The notes under the pieces were generated by a model, which worked only from the letters and a program-made list of their open reading frames with translations, made no database searches and was not told the origin of the DNA. A stretch of DNA of 60,652 bases from a virus: the IMG/VR virus record IMGVR_UViG_3300044630_001263, positions 1 through 60,652 of that record. One strand, written 5' to 3'. This document shows, one piece after another, positions 36,369-44,867 of the stretch (its first letter is position 1; each line of letters opens with the position of its first letter). The translations under genes were made by a program, and so were the position numbers.

Positions 36369-37973
36369 TTATTCAAAGTCAACAAAAGTAGTTTGCATTA
36401 AGCGACCAGTATCACTGTCGTATTTAGTATTACCACAGTCACCAGTCATACCCGTGAATCGAGACTTCAATACACGAAGCTTAATTGTGTTACGCATCTG
36501 TTCTGTCTCAGCAATCATGTTGCGAGCAAAAGCAATGATGTCGAATGAGATTTGTTTAATAGAGCCTGAGCCTTTGATGTCATCAATAGATGGCAAGTGA
36601 CCCTCTTCAAAGGGTTTTTCACCCTTACGCAAGTGAGACACAACACCTAACCAGACATTATGTTTCTTACAGATCTTAAGTAAGTCACTCATGACTGAGT
36701 CAACTGCTTCATTACCTGTACGACCCTTAGCACCCTCAGACACAGCAATAGTGATGTGGTCAAGGATGATATACTTACAACCCATCAGGGCTAAGTGTTC
36801 GAGTTTGTCTATAAGAGACTCATCTCCTACAGAGCCTTGGTGATCAAGCAGTACTAAGCGTTCATCACCGAACACCTGTTGGTGAGCAGCATACATATCT
36901 TCTTCTGTTACTTGATGTGTCAGAAGGTTCTTACGTAACTGCATACCAATAAACTTCTCAGCAGAGTCACCAATAGATTCTTCGAGTGACACCATACCGA
37001 TCATATCAGTTGTTTTAGCTAGGATTTCAAGTACAATTTCTTTAATGACTGTACTTTTACCTGAGCCTGTACCTGAGGTGAACAATACAATCTCACCTAA
37101 GCGCATACCATGTAGCTTGTCGTTGAGGGTCTTTAAACATTCAGGATAAGGAAGAGAGGTAGTTTCTTTCTTACGTTTGAATTGTTCCCAGATAGCTTCA
37201 CCTTTAACAACACCTGCTGGACTGAATGTACGTGCATCAAATATACAGTTCATTAGTACTGCTGAACCATGTTTGATTAACACATCACATGGATCTTTCT
37301 CAGGTAAAGAGGCTACCTTTACTTTATCATAGCCGATAATCTTAGCGGCTTGATCAGTAGCTTTCTTACCGACCTCATCTTGGTCAAGCATCAATACTAC
37401 TTCATCGAAGTTACGTAGCCATTCACGTTGTTCAAGGATCATTGATATGGCAGATGCCGATGGCAGGGCTACTACTGGGTAAAACCTACCATACTTATCA
37501 TGTTGAGCTTGAGCAACAGCAAGTGCGTCTAGCTCTCCTTCCGTGATGATAATGCGTTTACCACCCGTTGATACATTCTGACCGAAGAGTTGTACACCCT
37601 TGAAGTCACCGTGAATAAGAAATGTTTTAGGGAGCTTACGCTCTTTGTAAGCAACGATACCGTTGTCTTTAGTATAAGGGTAAAAGTGGCTACTAATAGT
37701 GCCATCCTCAGCATAGGAAACTTTAACCCCGTAATGAGCCGATACTGGTTTGGTGATTCCTCTTTCTTGAAAGCCTCGTGTGTCATACTCTTTAATCTCC
37801 TCTAGTGTGTGCATATCGTAATTTTGTTTGTGGTAAACAGTTGGTTTAAAGTTGGGGTCTGTTGGTGCTGACTTGCAGCAAGAAAAGCAATAGCCGAATT
37901 CATCATTCTCTTTATATGAAAAAGCATCTGATGAGTCGCACTTAGGACAAGCGGTATGAATCCATCTTGACAT
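36369..37973 (-). CDS. T7 gp4-like primase-helicase
   Basis: A 534-residue bifunctional protein. A zinc-binding domain has C9, C12, C29 and C32. The TOPRIM domain has IITEGELDAL (E146) and LMLDQDE (D197, D199). The RecA-like helicase has Walker A TSGTGSGKST (299-308) and a Walker B at YIILDHI. It unwinds the fork and primes lagging-strand synthesis with the family-A polymerase encoded nearby. Confidence 0.93.
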   Translation of the reverse strand: MSRWIHTACPKCDSSDAFSYKENDEFGYCFSCCKSAPTDPNFKPTVYHKQNYDMHTLEEIKEYDTRGFQERGITKPVSAHYGVKVSYAEDGTISSHFYPYTKDNGIVAYKERKLPKTFLIHGDFKGVQLFGQNVSTGGKRIIITEGELDALAVAQAQHDKYGRFYPVVALPSASAISMILEQREWLRNFDEVVLMLDQDEVGKKATDQAAKIIGYDKVKVASLPEKDPCDVLIKHGSAVLMNCIFDARTFSPAGVVKGEAIWEQFKRKKETTSLPYPECLKTLNDKLHGMRLGEIVLFTSGTGSGKSTVIKEIVLEILAKTTDMIGMVSLEESIGDSAEKFIGMQLRKNLLTHQVTEEDMYAAHQQVFGDERLVLLDHQGSVGDESLIDKLEHLALMGCKYIILDHITIAVSEGAKGRTGNEAVDSVMSDLLKICKKHNVWLGVVSHLRKGEKPFEEGHLPSIDDIKGSGSIKQISFDIIAFARNMIAETEQMRNTIKLRVLKSRFTGMTGDCGNTKYDSDTGRLMQTTFVDFE

Positions 37974-37976
37974 ATA

Positions 37977-38135
37977 TTAGTTCCAGTCTCGGTCTTCTAG
38001 GTACTCTCTGATACGTTGTCTACGATCTTTAGCTTCTTGTTGAGTTTCTTTCTTACGTTTGAATTGAGTTTTGAATTCATCTTTGAGTGATGGGATTTCT
38101 TTCTCAAGGGGTTTGATAGGTTTATTCTTCTTCAT
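37977..38135 (-). CDS. Small basic coiled-coil protein
   Basis: A 52-residue, very charged protein (MKKNKPIKPLEKEIPSLKDE to EYLEDRDWN) predicted to be one long helix. The ATG overlaps the stop of the upstream nuclease gene and the stop lies three bases before the primase start, so it is translationally coupled on both sides. Function unknown. Confidence 0.6.
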   Translation of the reverse strand: MKKNKPIKPLEKEIPSLKDEFKTQFKRKKETQQEAKDRRQRIREYLEDRDWN

Positions 38136-38548
38136 GATTTAGGTTTTAAAAACTTTACAGCTCCGATGTTACCGTTGTACCAGAGACGCTCTCCGTTAGG
38201 AAGTTCATCTCTTGACAGAACCTCACATGCCCATTGCTCTTGTACTTCGCGATATGTAAGCATTCCTTTTCCGAATACCCAGTCGTAGATAACAAAAGTA
38301 AATGCCTCAAGTCCATAGCAGTCAATATCATCAAGGAGTTCTCGACAGGAGGATGTGTAAGATCTCCAATCAGACTCTCTTCGAGTCTTAACTCTGCGCT
38401 TTGCTCCTGTAGGTAGTCTAGATGTTTCACTTATGAGTTGCTTTCTTCCGATGTATTGTCTTCCAGTTGGTCCGAAAACGGCATAGATGAATCCGAAGGC
38501 GTTGGCTGGTCGCTCTGTGAGGGCAATCCAGTGTCCGTAGTCTTCCAT
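38132..38548 (-). CDS. GIY-YIG-like nuclease
   Basis: A 138-residue protein. GFIYAVFGPTGRQYIGRKQL (residues 19-38) matches the two-strand GIY-YIG core, followed by a basic segment (GAKRRVKTRRESDWRSY), LTYREVQEQWACEVL with a candidate metal-binding Glu, and a WYNGNIG end. This is the style of phage Seg-like or DNA-processing nucleases. Its first 118 bases overlap the 3' end of the exonuclease gene in another frame. No later start could keep the GFIY strand. Confidence 0.75.
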   Translation of the reverse strand: MEDYGHWIALTERPANAFGFIYAVFGPTGRQYIGRKQLISETSRLPTGAKRRVKTRRESDWRSYTSSCRELLDDIDCYGLEAFTFVIYDWVFGKGMLTYREVQEQWACEVLSRDELPNGERLWYNGNIGAVKFLKPKS

Positions 38549-39279
38549 GATAGGCGTTCCTTTAGTTCTTCAAATGATAGTGGCTTAAGGTCTTCATCAG
38601 TCTCTCTAATGTAAATGCAGTTAGCACATTTCAAAAAGAAAGGTTCCCAATTATCACCACATTTTTCTTTCCAGATGTCAATAACCCTTGACCACAAGAG
38701 GTTATTAGGTACACCATTAATAAGCTTTTCAGCTGTCTTAGGTCCAACACCACGTAGTCCTTGGATATTATCTGTAGCATCTCCTGTGAGGATCTGCATC
38801 ATAAGGAATCTATAACCGTCTTCTGGTTCAACGTAATACATTGTATCCTTACGGAAGTTATAGTGCCATCCAGGAATACAGTCTAAGTCTTTATCAATGT
38901 GGCATACAACATAACGTTTACCTTCATTGAGAGCAAGTTCTGCAGCAATACCGCAGTAGTCGTCTGCCTCACCACCGTCTGACTGTATACTAAAGTCCTT
39001 AGCATACTCGTAGAGATCTTCAATACGATCTTTAACCTCAGGTTCAATGGTGTCTTTACGATTACCTTTATATGCGGCATCTACCTCATACCTGAAGTTA
39101 TCTTTACCTTTAATAAACACTGCACCATGAATAGATCCAGTGTTAGTCATAATCTCTTTCATCTTATCGTCAAGAGCCTTACGACATAACGCTGGAGACG
39201 GTTGCATGTAAGCAATCTGATATAAGATACTATCAGCATCAATGATTGCTACATCGAATTGATCTTCTGATTCAATCAT
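38431..39279 (-). CDS. 5'-3' exonuclease, T7 gp6-like
   Basis: A 282-residue flap/exonuclease. Metal-binding acids are in AIIDADSI, GGEADDYC and HIDKDLD, and the helix-three-turn-helix is in LTGDATDNIQGLRGVGPK. It removes RNA primers and degrades DNA in phage replication. The last ~35 residues are Ser/Pro/Asp-rich low complexity, and this tail is encoded in the part shared with the following nuclease gene. Confidence 0.9.
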   Translation of the reverse strand: MIESEDQFDVAIIDADSILYQIAYMQPSPALCRKALDDKMKEIMTNTGSIHGAVFIKGKDNFRYEVDAAYKGNRKDTIEPEVKDRIEDLYEYAKDFSIQSDGGEADDYCGIAAELALNEGKRYVVCHIDKDLDCIPGWHYNFRKDTMYYVEPEDGYRFLMMQILTGDATDNIQGLRGVGPKTAEKLINGVPNNLLWSRVIDIWKEKCGDNWEPFFLKCANCIYIRETDEDLKPLSFEELKERLSWKTTDTGLPSQSDQPTPSDSSMPFSDQLEDNTSEESNS

Positions 39280-41126
39280 TAGTGTACCTCTGCATATGTT
39301 TTACCTGTATGTGCGTCACCACCCATGCACTCTATACCAAACCACTTAGGTGCTTCGGTGAATGCTTCGATAGATAACTCTGCTACTTCTTCTGCATACT
39401 CATCTTTAGTTACAACAGCAACCTCATCATGATAATGTAGAGCAAAGTAGTGTGGGATGTTACGTTCTTTTAGTTTGTCTCTGAGATATACCGCTGCAGC
39501 CTTGCAGCTGACACCTTCAGCAGTCTGTAATAGGTAGTTAAGTACTTGATGCTGAGAGCTGACAAAGACCATACGACCATCAATACCTCTGATGAAGGCT
39601 TTATCCTTACCAAATGTATTAGATGTCTTATCGAATAGACTTGATAGGTTATCCTTAAGTTCTTTTAATCCGGGGATTGAGTTTTCAAACTTTTCTTTAG
39701 CAGTCTTACCCGTCTTTGCATCTGTTTTTCCCGTAAGAATGAGACCAAGCTTACCATCACCACCCCCAAACAGAAAAGCATAAAGAAAAGGCTTAGCAAG
39801 CTTACGACTAGTTCCCAGAGCATCCGCATTTCGTTGATGGACATCCCCATTGATTACCTCATTAGTAAAATCATCGTTCCGTATATAATGACAAAGACCA
39901 CGCATCTGATTTCCAGCTGAGTCAGCACCGATAATGGTAGTTCCTGGCTCACATACAAGTAGTCCTCGCATTTCTTTCCCATAAACGGAGTCAACACTAG
40001 GGAGATTAGCAACAACTTCGTGTCTACATCTAAAGGTAGGAGTGCCAATAGTCCACATACGACCATGTAAACGATTGTCCTTACTGTTACGTACTTCATT
40101 GATCCATCCTTCTAAGATACCTTTTCTAGAGCGTATAGTATAGTAGTCAGACACAAGCATTGCATCAGCACCAAGCTTAGCCAAAGAACTTTCAGTGATC
40201 TTCGGAGACTTGTTAACGAATTTTCCATTGATTTTCTCCACATTCCATTCATCAGGTACCCATCCAATAGAGTACAACCAGTCTTTTACTACTTCGATTG
40301 ATCCGACTTTTCCTTGTTCAAAGGAGATTCTGCAGTACGGTCCTTCAATAGGTCGAGTAGTTCTTCCCGACTCTTGTGGTAAATCAAAGTGTTTAACTGT
40401 TGCGACTGTATAGCATCCGTCTTTACGCCAAGCGGGTTCTTTGTATTCGTCTTTTCCATCTGTCTTAATACACCTCATTCCGATCTTGGGTTCAAGTACA
40501 GCCTCAATAGCATCTAACTTGTTGTTGATCTCTGTAAGAAGTGTCTGAGCCTTAGCCATATCAAACATCCAGCCTTTAGCTCGGATATCAGCTTCGATCT
40601 TAGCAAACTCTGTTTCAACCTCGATACCCTTCTTGTAGAGAGGGTACTTACGAATCAAGTTAGTAGCTTCTTCAGCTAATACCTTGTATACCTTAACATT
40701 CAGCTGAACATCTCGGATACAGTATGTAAGCATTTCTTTACTGTAGCTGTTGAACTCAGTGAAGTCAAGCTTAGGGTAGTTTAGTTTAGCACCCCACCCC
40801 TCAAGACCATGTTTATGCTCACGCTTATACTGGTTTAGTTGGGATAGAATCCATGTGTCCACTACCTTAACTGTCTCAGGTAGTTTGAATCCAAGGATAT
40901 AGTCTAGTACTACTAGGTCATAGCCAATAATGTTATGACCAAAGACAATATCAGCCTTGGATATGAAGTCAAGACCTTCAGACAAGCTTGGTAGCTCATC
41001 GTCATAGTCTGAGAATGAGTAAACATTCCCGTTGTCTGAATCAACAGCAACAAGACACCAGATCTTATTTACATCTGGAATAAAACCATTGGTCTCAATG
41101 TCTACACATAGCCTTAATTTACTCAT
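39279..41126 (-). CDS. Family-A DNA polymerase, T7 gp5-like
   Basis: A 615-residue replicative polymerase. The proofreading domain begins CVDIETNGF (D and E of exo I) with GHNIIGYDL (exo II) and CIRDVQLN (exo III). The polymerase domain shows IGADSAGNQMRGL (motif A), RKLAKPFLYAFLFGGG (motif B, with a Tyr at the nucleotide-discriminating site) and YHDEVAVV (motif C). It is shorter than T7 gp5. Partners are the primase-helicase, the SSB and possibly the phage thioredoxin. Confidence 0.95.
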   Translation of the reverse strand: MSKLRLCVDIETNGFIPDVNKIWCLVAVDSDNGNVYSFSDYDDELPSLSEGLDFISKADIVFGHNIIGYDLVVLDYILGFKLPETVKVVDTWILSQLNQYKREHKHGLEGWGAKLNYPKLDFTEFNSYSKEMLTYCIRDVQLNVKVYKVLAEEATNLIRKYPLYKKGIEVETEFAKIEADIRAKGWMFDMAKAQTLLTEINNKLDAIEAVLEPKIGMRCIKTDGKDEYKEPAWRKDGCYTVATVKHFDLPQESGRTTRPIEGPYCRISFEQGKVGSIEVVKDWLYSIGWVPDEWNVEKINGKFVNKSPKITESSLAKLGADAMLVSDYYTIRSRKGILEGWINEVRNSKDNRLHGRMWTIGTPTFRCRHEVVANLPSVDSVYGKEMRGLLVCEPGTTIIGADSAGNQMRGLCHYIRNDDFTNEVINGDVHQRNADALGTSRKLAKPFLYAFLFGGGDGKLGLILTGKTDAKTGKTAKEKFENSIPGLKELKDNLSSLFDKTSNTFGKDKAFIRGIDGRMVFVSSQHQVLNYLLQTAEGVSCKAAAVYLRDKLKERNIPHYFALHYHDEVAVVTKDEYAEEVAELSIEAFTEAPKWFGIECMGGDAHTGKTYAEVH

Positions 41127-41617
41127 GTGAGAATATCTCCGTAGAAGGATGTGTATGGAGCCTCAAGCATTCGAGCCTCCATTTCTGAAGGGTCGAAGAA
41201 ATATTTTTCTCTTGAGTCTTTCTTATCGTAGTTTAACTTATGGAACTTAGGTATCTTACGATTACATAGATACTGACAGGCATGTACGAACTCATGGCAA
41301 AGAATGTTAATAAATTTATCCATGACATAGTGGCTTGTTCCCCAATCGTTAAGCATAGGATCTCTTAGCTGAATAAGAATACGATTTTCAGTATCGTTAT
41401 AGGTTGTTAAGCCTTGTTCATTACTGTTTTCTTCATACTCAACTAAGCAAATGTGTACTACAAACTTTTTATCTGTAATAGGTACTTTAAATCGTTTGCT
41501 GTAGTCATTAAGGCAATCAAAGAACACCTGCCTTACTTCATTCTCAGCATCAGGTAGACATGCTACCGTTACACGAATGTTTTTAGGGCGTTCATAGTCC
41601 CTCTTTTTCTTTGTCAT
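41123..41617 (-). CDS. Putative zinc metallopeptidase (HExxH)
   Basis: A 164-residue protein with LCHEFVHACQYL, a zinc-binding HExxH motif, and a downstream DPSEMEARML in which a Glu could be the third ligand. This arrangement resembles SprT-like or small phage metallopeptidases. The stop overlaps the DNA polymerase start. Substrate unknown; a host factor or a phage protein such as the scaffold could be considered. Confidence 0.7.
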   Translation of the reverse strand: MTKKKRDYERPKNIRVTVACLPDAENEVRQVFFDCLNDYSKRFKVPITDKKFVVHICLVEYEENSNEQGLTTYNDTENRILIQLRDPMLNDWGTSHYVMDKFINILCHEFVHACQYLCNRKIPKFHKLNYDKKDSREKYFFDPSEMEARMLEAPYTSFYGDILT

Positions 41618-41792
41618 GTAAGACCTTTACGTTAGGTGAGCCAAGCTCTTGAAGTTCTTTAGCCATCTCCATGACCATCTCCAAGAAATTATCTACTTGC
41701 TCGTTAAGTCCTTGGATAATTGTATGGAGGTGCCAGTTGTATGCACCTAAAGCTAGTACCGTGAACACCAGTATTGCTGTTGTTTCAGTCAT
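41592..41792 (-). CDS. Small membrane-anchored coiled-coil protein
   Basis: A 66-residue protein from the ATG at 41792: one N-terminal membrane segment (TAILVFTVLALGAYNW) followed by a helical cytoplasmic or periplasmic part (LNEQVDNFLEMVMEMAKELQ). An upstream in-frame ATG at 41831 would overlap the deaminase gene more. Function unknown. Confidence 0.6.
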   Translation of the reverse strand: MTETTAILVFTVLALGAYNWHLHTIIQGLNEQVDNFLEMVMEMAKELQELGSPNVKVLHDKEKEGL

Positions 41793-42246
41793 TATTGTAT
41801 AGTCCTGTGTTGATAAGCAACATTGGGTCAATGAATGCTTCGTGAAGTTGTGTATTGTTTACAATAACACCGTGACCCTTTAAGAACTCAAGTCCTCTAG
41901 AGCATTTATAATTATCTCTAAAAACCAATCGATGAATCCCGACAGCATAGATAAGCTTAGCGCAATCAATACAAGGGGAAAGAGTGCTATACAGAGTAGC
42001 ACCCATAGTAGACTGGTTAGAACGGGAAACCTTGGCAATCGCTTGAGCTTCTGCATGGAGAACCTCGTGTACTTGGGTATCATTGTTTGTTCCTATTGGC
42101 GTACCATTGTATGAGAATGAAATGATGTTACCATCTTTTACAATGATAGCACCTACCTTACGGTCCTCTGCGTATGACTGCTGAGAGATCAGGTTAGCAA
42201 TACGCATATAGAATAAATCCCAATCACTTTGTGATTTCAAGTTCAA
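41785..42246 (-). CDS. Deoxycytidylate (dCMP) deaminase
   Basis: A 153-residue zinc deaminase. The catalytic HAEAQAI segment and the SPCIDCAK zinc motif are intact, with KVGAIIVKDG upstream as in ComEB/dCMP deaminases. It makes dUMP for dTTP synthesis and fits with the ribonucleotide reductase and MazG-like genes. I see no thymidylate synthase in the window. Confidence 0.9.
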   Translation of the reverse strand: MNLKSQSDWDLFYMRIANLISQQSYAEDRKVGAIIVKDGNIISFSYNGTPIGTNNDTQVHEVLHAEAQAIAKVSRSNQSTMGATLYSTLSPCIDCAKLIYAVGIHRLVFRDNYKCSRGLEFLKGHGVIVNNTQLHEAFIDPMLLINTGLYNND

Positions 42247-42385
42247 TCTCCTTGTCGTAGTCAGACTCGAGTTCAGCTATGCTATCCAGAATGTAGTCAA
42301 GCTTGTATTCAAGTTCATCTGTTAGTGGAACAAAGAAGTCAATAGTAACTCGTACTACACCTTCCTGTGATGTATCAATTAACAT
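42224..42385 (-). CDS. Small acidic protein
   Basis: A 53-residue protein (MLIDTSQEGVVRVTIDFFVP then an acidic helix). It overlaps the deaminase start by 23 bases and the MazG-like stop by 11. Dense packing and lack of any other frame support it as a gene. Function unknown. Confidence 0.6.
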   Translation of the reverse strand: MLIDTSQEGVVRVTIDFFVPLTDELEYKLDYILDSIAELESDYDKEIELEITK

Positions 42386-42653
42386 AATAAGCCTTCCATT
42401 TTAACCATGTATTAGCTTTTTGATTATAAGCTTCCATAATGTTGTCTTCACTTAAATCAAGGTCATCTATTAAGTGATTAAGACAGAACATTAACTGACC
42501 CATTTCTTCCTCAAGTTTATCTCGGTTACTATCTTTACCAGTAGCTGGGTAGACAGTATCAAGACCAAATCTGAGTACCTTCATAATGTTCTGAGAGACC
42601 TCATTACATTCTTCAGCTGTTGTATACATTGTATACGCATTATCTCTGTTCAT
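42375..42653 (-). CDS. MazG-like nucleotide pyrophosphohydrolase
   Basis: A 92-residue all-helical protein with EECNEVSQNIMKVLRFGLD and DKLEEEMGQLMFCLNHLIDD, the EExxE...ExxD pattern of MazG-type NTP pyrophosphohydrolases. It may cleanse or adjust nucleotide pools or lower ppGpp during infection. It is in the nucleotide-metabolism cluster. Confidence 0.8.
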   Translation of the reverse strand: MNRDNAYTMYTTAEECNEVSQNIMKVLRFGLDTVYPATGKDSNRDKLEEEMGQLMFCLNHLIDDLDLSEDNIMEAYNQKANTWLKWKAYYVN

Positions 42654-42655
42654 GT

Positions 42656-43111
42656 TTATTCCTTAATGCTGTGTGCGGCTTCGATGGCTCGGGCAAATGC
42701 CAAATCAAATTCATAGGTGGGCGGTGACTTGTGCCATTTCATGCGCTCACGGTCAAGAATCTTTGCAATTTCATGGTCTCTCAAAGGCTTGCGCTGTGGT
42801 GGGGTGGTGTCATGCGATGTTTGGTCAAGCATTACAGTACGAGCTAATGCCTCGCAAGTTGGGCATGGCTTTGGCTCTTTGTATAGGGCAGTCCATCGGT
42901 CAGGATGGCGCTCTAAGTCTGCTGGTCGCTTCCCTATTGAGATGCCGCCCTCAATAAAGTTGTGTATCCACGCCACAGGCTTCTGCTCTGGCTGTGCCGA
43001 GGCTTCTTTGATGGCTTTTATGGCGGTGATGGCTTGCAATTGTTTTTGTTGCGGATACATAGATGTTTCCAAGGCATCTAGCGCCAGATTCAATGCTTCG
43101 TCTTTAGTCAT
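42656..43111 (-). CDS. Hypothetical protein, likely acquired from Burkholderiales phages
   Basis: A 151-residue protein starting MTKDEALNLALDALE with AITAIKAIKEA, QPEQKPVAW and CPTCEALART. This pattern (helical start, EQKPVAW linker, RWTALY segment) is common in phages and prophages of Burkholderiales. The DNA is visibly more GC-rich than its neighbours. Its first eight residues match those of the 49033..49299 gene. Function unknown. Confidence 0.75.
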   Translation of the reverse strand: MTKDEALNLALDALETSMYPQQKQLQAITAIKAIKEASAQPEQKPVAWIHNFIEGGISIGKRPADLERHPDRWTALYKEPKPCPTCEALARTVMLDQTSHDTTPPQRKPLRDHEIAKILDRERMKWHKSPPTYEFDLAFARAIEAAHSIKE

Positions 43112-43265
43112 TGATTTCCTCCGCTTCTACTACATAAAACATTTCACCGTTATAGTGATCTAAGAAGTCCTCTCTCACAAGTTCATGAATGATAGTATCA
43201 ATATCAGCCATTGTTTCTTCCTCGTAGTTGATTTCAAAACAGCAAGTTACAACATATCTTTTCAT
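43104..43265 (-). CDS. Small hypothetical protein
   Basis: A 53-residue protein (MKRYVVTCCFEINYEEETMA to VVEAEEIND) with a beta-alpha-beta feel. GGAGAA lies just upstream and the stop overlaps the next ATG. First gene after a phage promoter motif. Function unknown. Confidence 0.65.
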   Translation of the reverse strand: MKRYVVTCCFEINYEEETMADIDTIIHELVREDFLDHYNGEMFYVVEAEEIND

Positions 43266-43281
43266 AGGTTCTCCGTGTGTA

Positions 43282-43302
43282 TCTATAAGGTACCGTCTGT
43301 GG
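43282..43302 (-). promoter_or_regulatory. Candidate phage RNA polymerase promoter
   Basis: On the minus strand it reads CCACAGACGGTACCTTATAG, one change from the core. The next ATG lies 17 bases beyond the motif, after GGAGAA. Confidence 0.7.
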
Positions 43303-43313
43303 TTGCCTTGATT

Positions 43314-43517
43314 TTAATCAAGTTTTTCAATGCTATAGTAGTTATGTACTCTTTTCATTGCATCTCTCAGCAAATGAACTTGAACGATATTCTCATAAGG
43401 CTCAAGACTAAACATGCTTTCGTAGAATCGTTCATCATGAAGGCACTTATAGTACTTCTTTAAGCTAGCACATACGATAGTTTCCTCAATCTCACCATCA
43501 ATTTCAACTGTTACCAT
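43314..43517 (-). CDS. Small hypothetical protein
   Basis: A 67-residue protein (MVTVEIDGEIEETIVCASLK then an amphipathic helix ending YYSIEKLD). Its start overlaps the previous gene's end by 7 bases. No family recognised. Confidence 0.65.
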   Translation of the reverse strand: MVTVEIDGEIEETIVCASLKKYYKCLHDERFYESMFSLEPYENIVQVHLLRDAMKRVHNYYSIEKLD

Positions 43518-43768
43518 TGTTCAGCCTCCAGTGGATCAATATAACCGAACTTAATCAGTGTATCTTTAACTTCGAAGGGTAACTCATATACACCATCGTA
43601 GTCAATCAGGAACATTCCACGATCAAACCATAGACCTCCACCTGACTCGTCACCCATTTCTCTATGTTCAAACCAACCATAGTTAGTGCTTGGGCTTAAC
43701 TGGATCTCATAGTTTTGTCCACCAAGTTTAATAGTGAAATCATGTTTAACAGCGTTTGATTTTGCCAT
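43511..43768 (-). CDS. Hypothetical protein
   Basis: An 85-residue protein with GGQNYEIQLSPSTNYGWFEH and FLIDYDGVYELPFEV, beta-rich. Similar short proteins are frequent in phage early regions. Its ATG overlaps the last base of the preceding stop. Function unknown. Confidence 0.7.
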   Translation of the reverse strand: MAKSNAVKHDFTIKLGGQNYEIQLSPSTNYGWFEHREMGDESGGGLWFDRGMFLIDYDGVYELPFEVKDTLIKFGYIDPLEAEQW

Positions 43769-44382
43769 CAGTTTTCCTTGTTAAGGTTGTTTGAAAGGTT
43801 GTAGTACAGAGGACTCATACGAGTCTTTAACTGCAGAAGCATGATAGTTTCTAGTTCCAGCATTTCTTGATCAGAGCCATATGCTAGTACTGTCCTGATA
43901 AACCTTGATGGGCATTCATTATACTCAGCCATAAAGCTTTCAGATGAACATACATACCCGTCATCAGGTTTACCTCGATGTTTACCGATGTACTTCTTAT
44001 CGGTATCTTTATTAACCCACATGTACAGGAAGGATTCACCCTCTTGTTTATAGGCTTCACTATCATCAGCTAAGTAGACAGTCTCTTGGGGAGTACCATC
44101 AATGTGATTCTGCCAGATCTCTTTTACATAGGCTACCATAGGATCACCTTTAGGGGCTTTCCAGAAGACTACAAAAGATGGCTGTCCTTCGTTGGCGCAT
44201 AAGTGTTCATAGACCCATTTGTTATGGAGACCATTATACTCTTTACCTTCAATGGATACTTTAACCATAGCTTTGCCAGTACTAGAAGTATAAGTATCAA
44301 CTTCATCTACAGTACATTCATAGATGTCGAAGAACTTAATACTTCCAGCGACAAAACGTTTGACCGTTTTGATGTGGTTCAT
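43768..44382 (-). CDS. Fusion protein with C-terminal GIY-YIG-like domain
   Basis: A 204-residue protein. Residues about 1-105 are a beta-rich domain (FFDIYECTVDEVDTY, MVKVSIEGKEYNGL, AYVKEIW). Residues about 115-204 show FLYMWVNKDTDKKYIGKHRG, GYVCSSESFMAEY, FIRTVLAYGS and ELETIMLLQL, in the order of a GIY-YIG nuclease: two strands, a conserved Arg, and a metal-binding Glu. It could be a homing or DNA-processing nuclease. The N-terminal part may bind DNA. Confidence 0.65.
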   Translation of the reverse strand: MNHIKTVKRFVAGSIKFFDIYECTVDEVDTYTSSTGKAMVKVSIEGKEYNGLHNKWVYEHLCANEGQPSFVVFWKAPKGDPMVAYVKEIWQNHIDGTPQETVYLADDSEAYKQEGESFLYMWVNKDTDKKYIGKHRGKPDDGYVCSSESFMAEYNECPSRFIRTVLAYGSDQEMLELETIMLLQLKTRMSPLYYNLSNNLNKEN

Positions 44383-44867
44383 CAGAGAACTTTACCTTCA
44401 GTTTTGAACTTGATTAGTGCTTGTAGATACCACAGAGCTTTGTTTAACTCTTGGACTTCTTGGTCTTTATTACCACAGCGCATCAGGTATTTATACACTT
44501 GACCAAACAAGTGAGCTTCAACACCTGACTTACCTGCAAGCATATCTACCATGAGTTCCATGTATTGTTTACCTGCAGCTACATTCTTGTAGTGTGGAGG
44601 ATTGATGTGGTCTTTGTATAGAGATTGTTTTACCAAGTCTTTAAACTCCTGTGTTTGGAATGTTGGTTTTTCATTAGCATCAATTTCTTTGTTATACTCT
44701 TTACCGAACACTTCAGACCAACCTTTGTTGATTTCTTTACGTTCTTTGTTAAGGTATTGACGAGCTTTGATGTCGAAGAAGTCTTCATTATCCCATGATG
44801 CAAGGATTTTGTTGGCTTTATCTGCAAGGCTGTAGTCTTCAGGCATAGCTTCTTTAGTGTGGCTCAT
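44382..44867 (-). CDS. DUF3310 (SaV-like) protein
   Basis: A 161-residue protein. The last 75 residues have the DUF3310 pattern: INPPHYKN, ELMVDMLAGKSG, LFGQVYKYLMRCGNKD and LNKALWYLQAL. T7 gp1.7, a nucleotide kinase, belongs to the same group in my recollection, so a nucleotide-related role is possible. The first 85 residues are charged and helical. It overlaps both neighbours by one base. Confidence 0.75.
   Translation of the reverse strand: MSHTKEAMPEDYSLADKANKILASWDNEDFFDIKARQYLNKERKEINKGWSEVFGKEYNKEIDANEKPTFQTQEFKDLVKQSLYKDHINPPHYKNVAAGKQYMELMVDMLAGKSGVEAHLFGQVYKYLMRCGNKDQEVQELNKALWYLQALIKFKTEGKVL

Noticed and set aside
38155-38430. 91-codon frame inside the GIY-YIG-like nuclease gene
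   Set aside because: No domain or ribosome site; it is a shifted frame of the nuclease gene.
38704-38724. Partial promoter-like TTATTAGGTACAC in the exonuclease gene
   Set aside because: Lacks the second half of the core and lies within conserved coding sequence.
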